This document shows positions 61,975 through 64,000 of a stretch of DNA of 64,000 nt, piece after piece; position 1 is the stretch's first letter; each line of letters starts with the position of its first letter. Source of the stretch: Methanospirillum stamsii (lineage in GTDB: Archaea > Halobacteriota > Methanomicrobia > Methanomicrobiales > Methanospirillaceae); assembly GCF_046244385.1 (NCBI RefSeq), contig NZ_CP176366.1:620001-684000 (forward strand). The letters run 5' to 3'. The notes beneath the pieces are model-generated. The model did no database searches. It had not been told where the DNA came from and worked only from the letters and a program-made list of their open reading frames with translations. A program made the translations under genes and the position numbers.

Positions 61975-63003
61975 TTATTCCACCTTTCTCTCTGCCATAT
62001 GAATGGTTGATTGCCCGTATGAAGATCTGGTTATCCCAATCTGAAGTAATTTCAGGTTATTTTTTTCATAAAGGGATTCAAACAGTTCCTTATCAGGGAG
62101 AAGGTGATACCGGTTATGCATGGCAAGTTCAAGTTCATATAGACCCTGCGATCCGGTTCCGCCTGTAGGTGCTGCAAACCAGTGATTTGAAAGGAACAGA
62201 CCATCAGGATTCAAAACATATGCAATCCCTTTGAGGATTTCATCAAGATTTTCTTTATATGGATAAAGTGAGTGAGAAAGAAGAACAATGTCAGATTTAT
62301 CTCCCTTGTAAGAGAGAATATCTCCAGGAATTACCTTAATTCTCTCATTCATTCCAAATTTTGAGATGTTCTCTTCTGCAGGTCCGGTGTCCAATGAACC
62401 ACAAAGCACCACTGCGCTTAATTCAGGATTATTCTGACAGGCTGCAATTGCATAGAGTCCATGTCCACCATTCATTTCGATTAAGGTTCTGGCATTAGAA
62501 AACTGTGGCCATGACATGAGAGTTTTTGTGACATTCTGAACGGTTCCCCGGAGATCATGGTTGGCTCTGCCCCTGACTGATTCTGTGGATACAGGATCAA
62601 AGGTATTTTTTTCATCCGGTTTTGTCAAGAATGTCTCTATATCCTGCCAGGGCGATTCATCATTCGGGAGATTTAAAATGTAGTCGCCCTGGTAATACAT
62701 GCTTGTCCGGATAAAATTAAGCCCGGCTGCCGGAGAAATGTAATAAGAATCCTCCTTTCTTCTCACCATATCCAGGTAATAAAGCATGGAAAGAAGACTT
62801 GGCATATATTCCGGTTTAATTCCTGTACCTTCTGCAATTTGTTCAGGGGTGGAGGGACCGTTTTCCGAAAGCCATGTAAACAGATCAATCTTTAAAGCCG
62901 CCCGAATAACCATGAATTCTTTGTAGACCTGAACCAGGTCATCTACAATTTCTATAACCGGTAGTTCCGGGATTTTCAGAATATCTTGTGTCTCATTGAT
63001 CAT
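61975..63003 (-). CDS. SAM-dependent methyltransferase inside the fwd operon
   Basis: A 342-residue protein related to the one at 55781: N-terminal dimerisation helix (VIRAALKIDLFTWLSENG; AEGTGIKPEYMPSLLSML), then LIEMNGGHGLYAIAACQ and LSHSLYPYKENLDE, and LFLSNHWFAAPTGG. Motif I has MNGGHG where IGGGHG is found in its relative, so SAM binding may be altered. It lies between fwdC and fwdD, an unusual place for a methyltransferase. A role in methylating a Fwd cofactor or a protein is inference only. Confidence 0.84.
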   Translation of the reverse strand: MINETQDILKIPELPVIEIVDDLVQVYKEFMVIRAALKIDLFTWLSENGPSTPEQIAEGTGIKPEYMPSLLSMLYYLDMVRRKEDSYYISPAAGLNFIRTSMYYQGDYILNLPNDESPWQDIETFLTKPDEKNTFDPVSTESVRGRANHDLRGTVQNVTKTLMSWPQFSNARTLIEMNGGHGLYAIAACQNNPELSAVVLCGSLDTGPAEENISKFGMNERIKVIPGDILSYKGDKSDIVLLSHSLYPYKENLDEILKGIAYVLNPDGLFLSNHWFAAPTGGTGSQGLYELELAMHNRYHLLPDKELFESLYEKNNLKLLQIGITRSSYGQSTIHMAERKVE

Positions 63004-63121
63004 GGATTATCACATAGTATACTTTTTTTCACAAAAAGTGAATGGAAATGCTCATTTACCTGCCTTAAAAACCTGCGTTAGAATATTAATGGATGGCAGA
63101 TACATTGAAAAGAAAAAGAGG

Positions 63122-63922
63122 TTATTTTTTCAGGTAAATATTACCGTAAATAATCTCGCCTTTCTTCGTCATTTTTCTCTCACCCAGGTCACCGATGTAC
63201 TGGTCAAAGGTGTAGGTTGCACCGTCGACTTCCTTTTCGACGGTTCCAATCATCTTATATCCTGGAAGAGGATAGAGAAGGTTTCCGAAGATGTATGCAT
63301 CTCCTTTCACTAACTGACCGCCGACACGGCCCTCAACATCTCCCTTGATGATGACGGTTCCGCCTTCTGCATGGGTCAGGACATGGATAAATACATCTCC
63401 TTCGATGATGATGGTACCACCGGTCATAGCGGTTCCGATATCATTTCCGGCCTTTCCTTTAACCCGGATGAGACCACCGGACATGCCACGCCAGTCACCA
63501 CGGTATGCACTGCCGACATGATTCTGGGCATCTCCTTCAATAAGGATTTCCCCGCCTTCCATGGCAATACCAAGGAAACTGTCTGCATTTCCTTTTACCG
63601 TGATTTTTCCGCCTCTCATCCAGCCGCCGATGTACATATCAGCATCGCTGTTGATGACAATCTCTCCATCGGTCATCTGCTGACCAAAACGCTTCATCCG
63701 GCGAACATCGCCATTGACAACGATCTTTGTATCAGCGGCAGTTGCGCCGGATTTTCCTTCAAATTTGAAGAAATCTCCAAGTTTCCACTGGACTTTTCCT
63801 TCATGTGCCGGGAGATCGGCTATTTCTGCAAGGCTCTTTCCTGCAAATTTGTCTGGTGTCACACTGTAGCATTCAAGGAAAAGCTCCGGCTGCTGAACCA
63901 GGGTCATTTTTACGGTTTCCAT
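63122..63922 (-). CDS. fwdC: Formylmethanofuran dehydrogenase subunit C
   Basis: A 266-residue beta-helix protein with repeated GG..I...G.A units (GEIVINSDADMYIGGWMRGG, VKGNADSFLGIAMEGG, EGDAQNHVGSAYRG), the shape of FwdC. It is related to the GltB C-terminal domain and supports the FwdABCD assembly. It starts 12 bp after the fwdA stop and has the GGG-run ribosome-binding site typical of the operon. Confidence 0.95.
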   Translation of the reverse strand: METVKMTLVQQPELFLECYSVTPDKFAGKSLAEIADLPAHEGKVQWKLGDFFKFEGKSGATAADTKIVVNGDVRRMKRFGQQMTDGEIVINSDADMYIGGWMRGGKITVKGNADSFLGIAMEGGEILIEGDAQNHVGSAYRGDWRGMSGGLIRVKGKAGNDIGTAMTGGTIIIEGDVFIHVLTHAEGGTVIIKGDVEGRVGGQLVKGDAYIFGNLLYPLPGYKMIGTVEKEVDGATYTFDQYIGDLGERKMTKKGEIIYGNIYLKK

Positions 63923-63934
63923 TTTTATTCCCCT

Positions 63935-64000
63935 CAGGCTACTTCCACTTCAATTGCCCGTGCATTGTGCACATGTTCATCGAAGACTGCGTAGTTCTCA
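63935..64000 (-). CDS. fwdA: C-terminal end of formylmethanofuran dehydrogenase subunit A
   Basis: The last ~21 codons (ENYAVFDEHVHNARAIEVEV) before a TGA at 63935 are visible. The position directly upstream of fwdC and the operon context make fwdA the likely identity. The rest lies outside the window, so the call rests on context. Confidence 0.6.

Overview
The window looks like a methanogenic archaeon of the Methanomicrobiales, most like Methanospirillum (inference). It carries formylmethanofuran dehydrogenase genes (fwdA end, fwdC, fwdD, fwdB), FmdE, two MoeA proteins, two Mop/TOBE proteins, a molybdate-type ABC transporter, a UbiA-family prenyltransferase and many PAS-domain sensors. No rRNA, tRNA or CRISPR array was seen.

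Layout. (1) 1-8.1 kb: sensory and stress genes, namely a truncated multi-PAS protein, a winged-helix/PAS regulator, a YkgJ-type cysteine-cluster protein, a secreted metallo-beta-lactamase-fold hydrolase, a heme catalase and a receiver-PAS-PAS-PAS protein. (2) 8.3-12.7 kb: remnant or resident of a mobile replicon, with a three-gene overlapping module ending in a 1037-residue primase-polymerase/helicase, preceded by a non-coding stretch with strong inverted repeats. (3) 12.7-24.9 kb: a defence island with a frameshifted MNT nucleotidyltransferase, an EVE-domain protein, type I restriction-modification genes hsdM, hsdS and hsdR, two intact DUF1016 (YhcG) PD-(D/E)XK nucleases plus a decayed third copy, an AlbA_2/RecG-like regulator, and hicBA. 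The DUF1016 genes contain repeated 27-bp palindromes inside their coding sequence. (4) 25-29 kb: miscellaneous housekeeping and envelope genes. (5) 29-64 kb: a long region dominated by molybdenum/tungsten and metal-chelate functions.

The most interesting system is in region 5. Two cytosolic radical SAM proteins (597 and 582 residues) each end in a domain resembling a class III (BtuF/FepB-type) ABC substrate-binding protein. Around them are five separate secreted substrate-binding proteins of that class, one FecCD-type permease with its ATPase, four SAM-dependent methyltransferases, a DUF4213/DUF364 putative metal-chelation protein plus a truncated second copy, a THEP1-like NTPase, FmdE, MoeA x2, Mop x2 and ModABC. 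The neighbourhood suggests synthesis or modification, uptake and handling of a metal chelate or cofactor linked to the Mo/W-dependent formylmethanofuran dehydrogenase. This functional link is inference from gene content and adjacency.

An IS110-family element lies between the modBC genes and modA. Its upstream non-coding end has hairpins that fit the place where a bridge RNA would lie.
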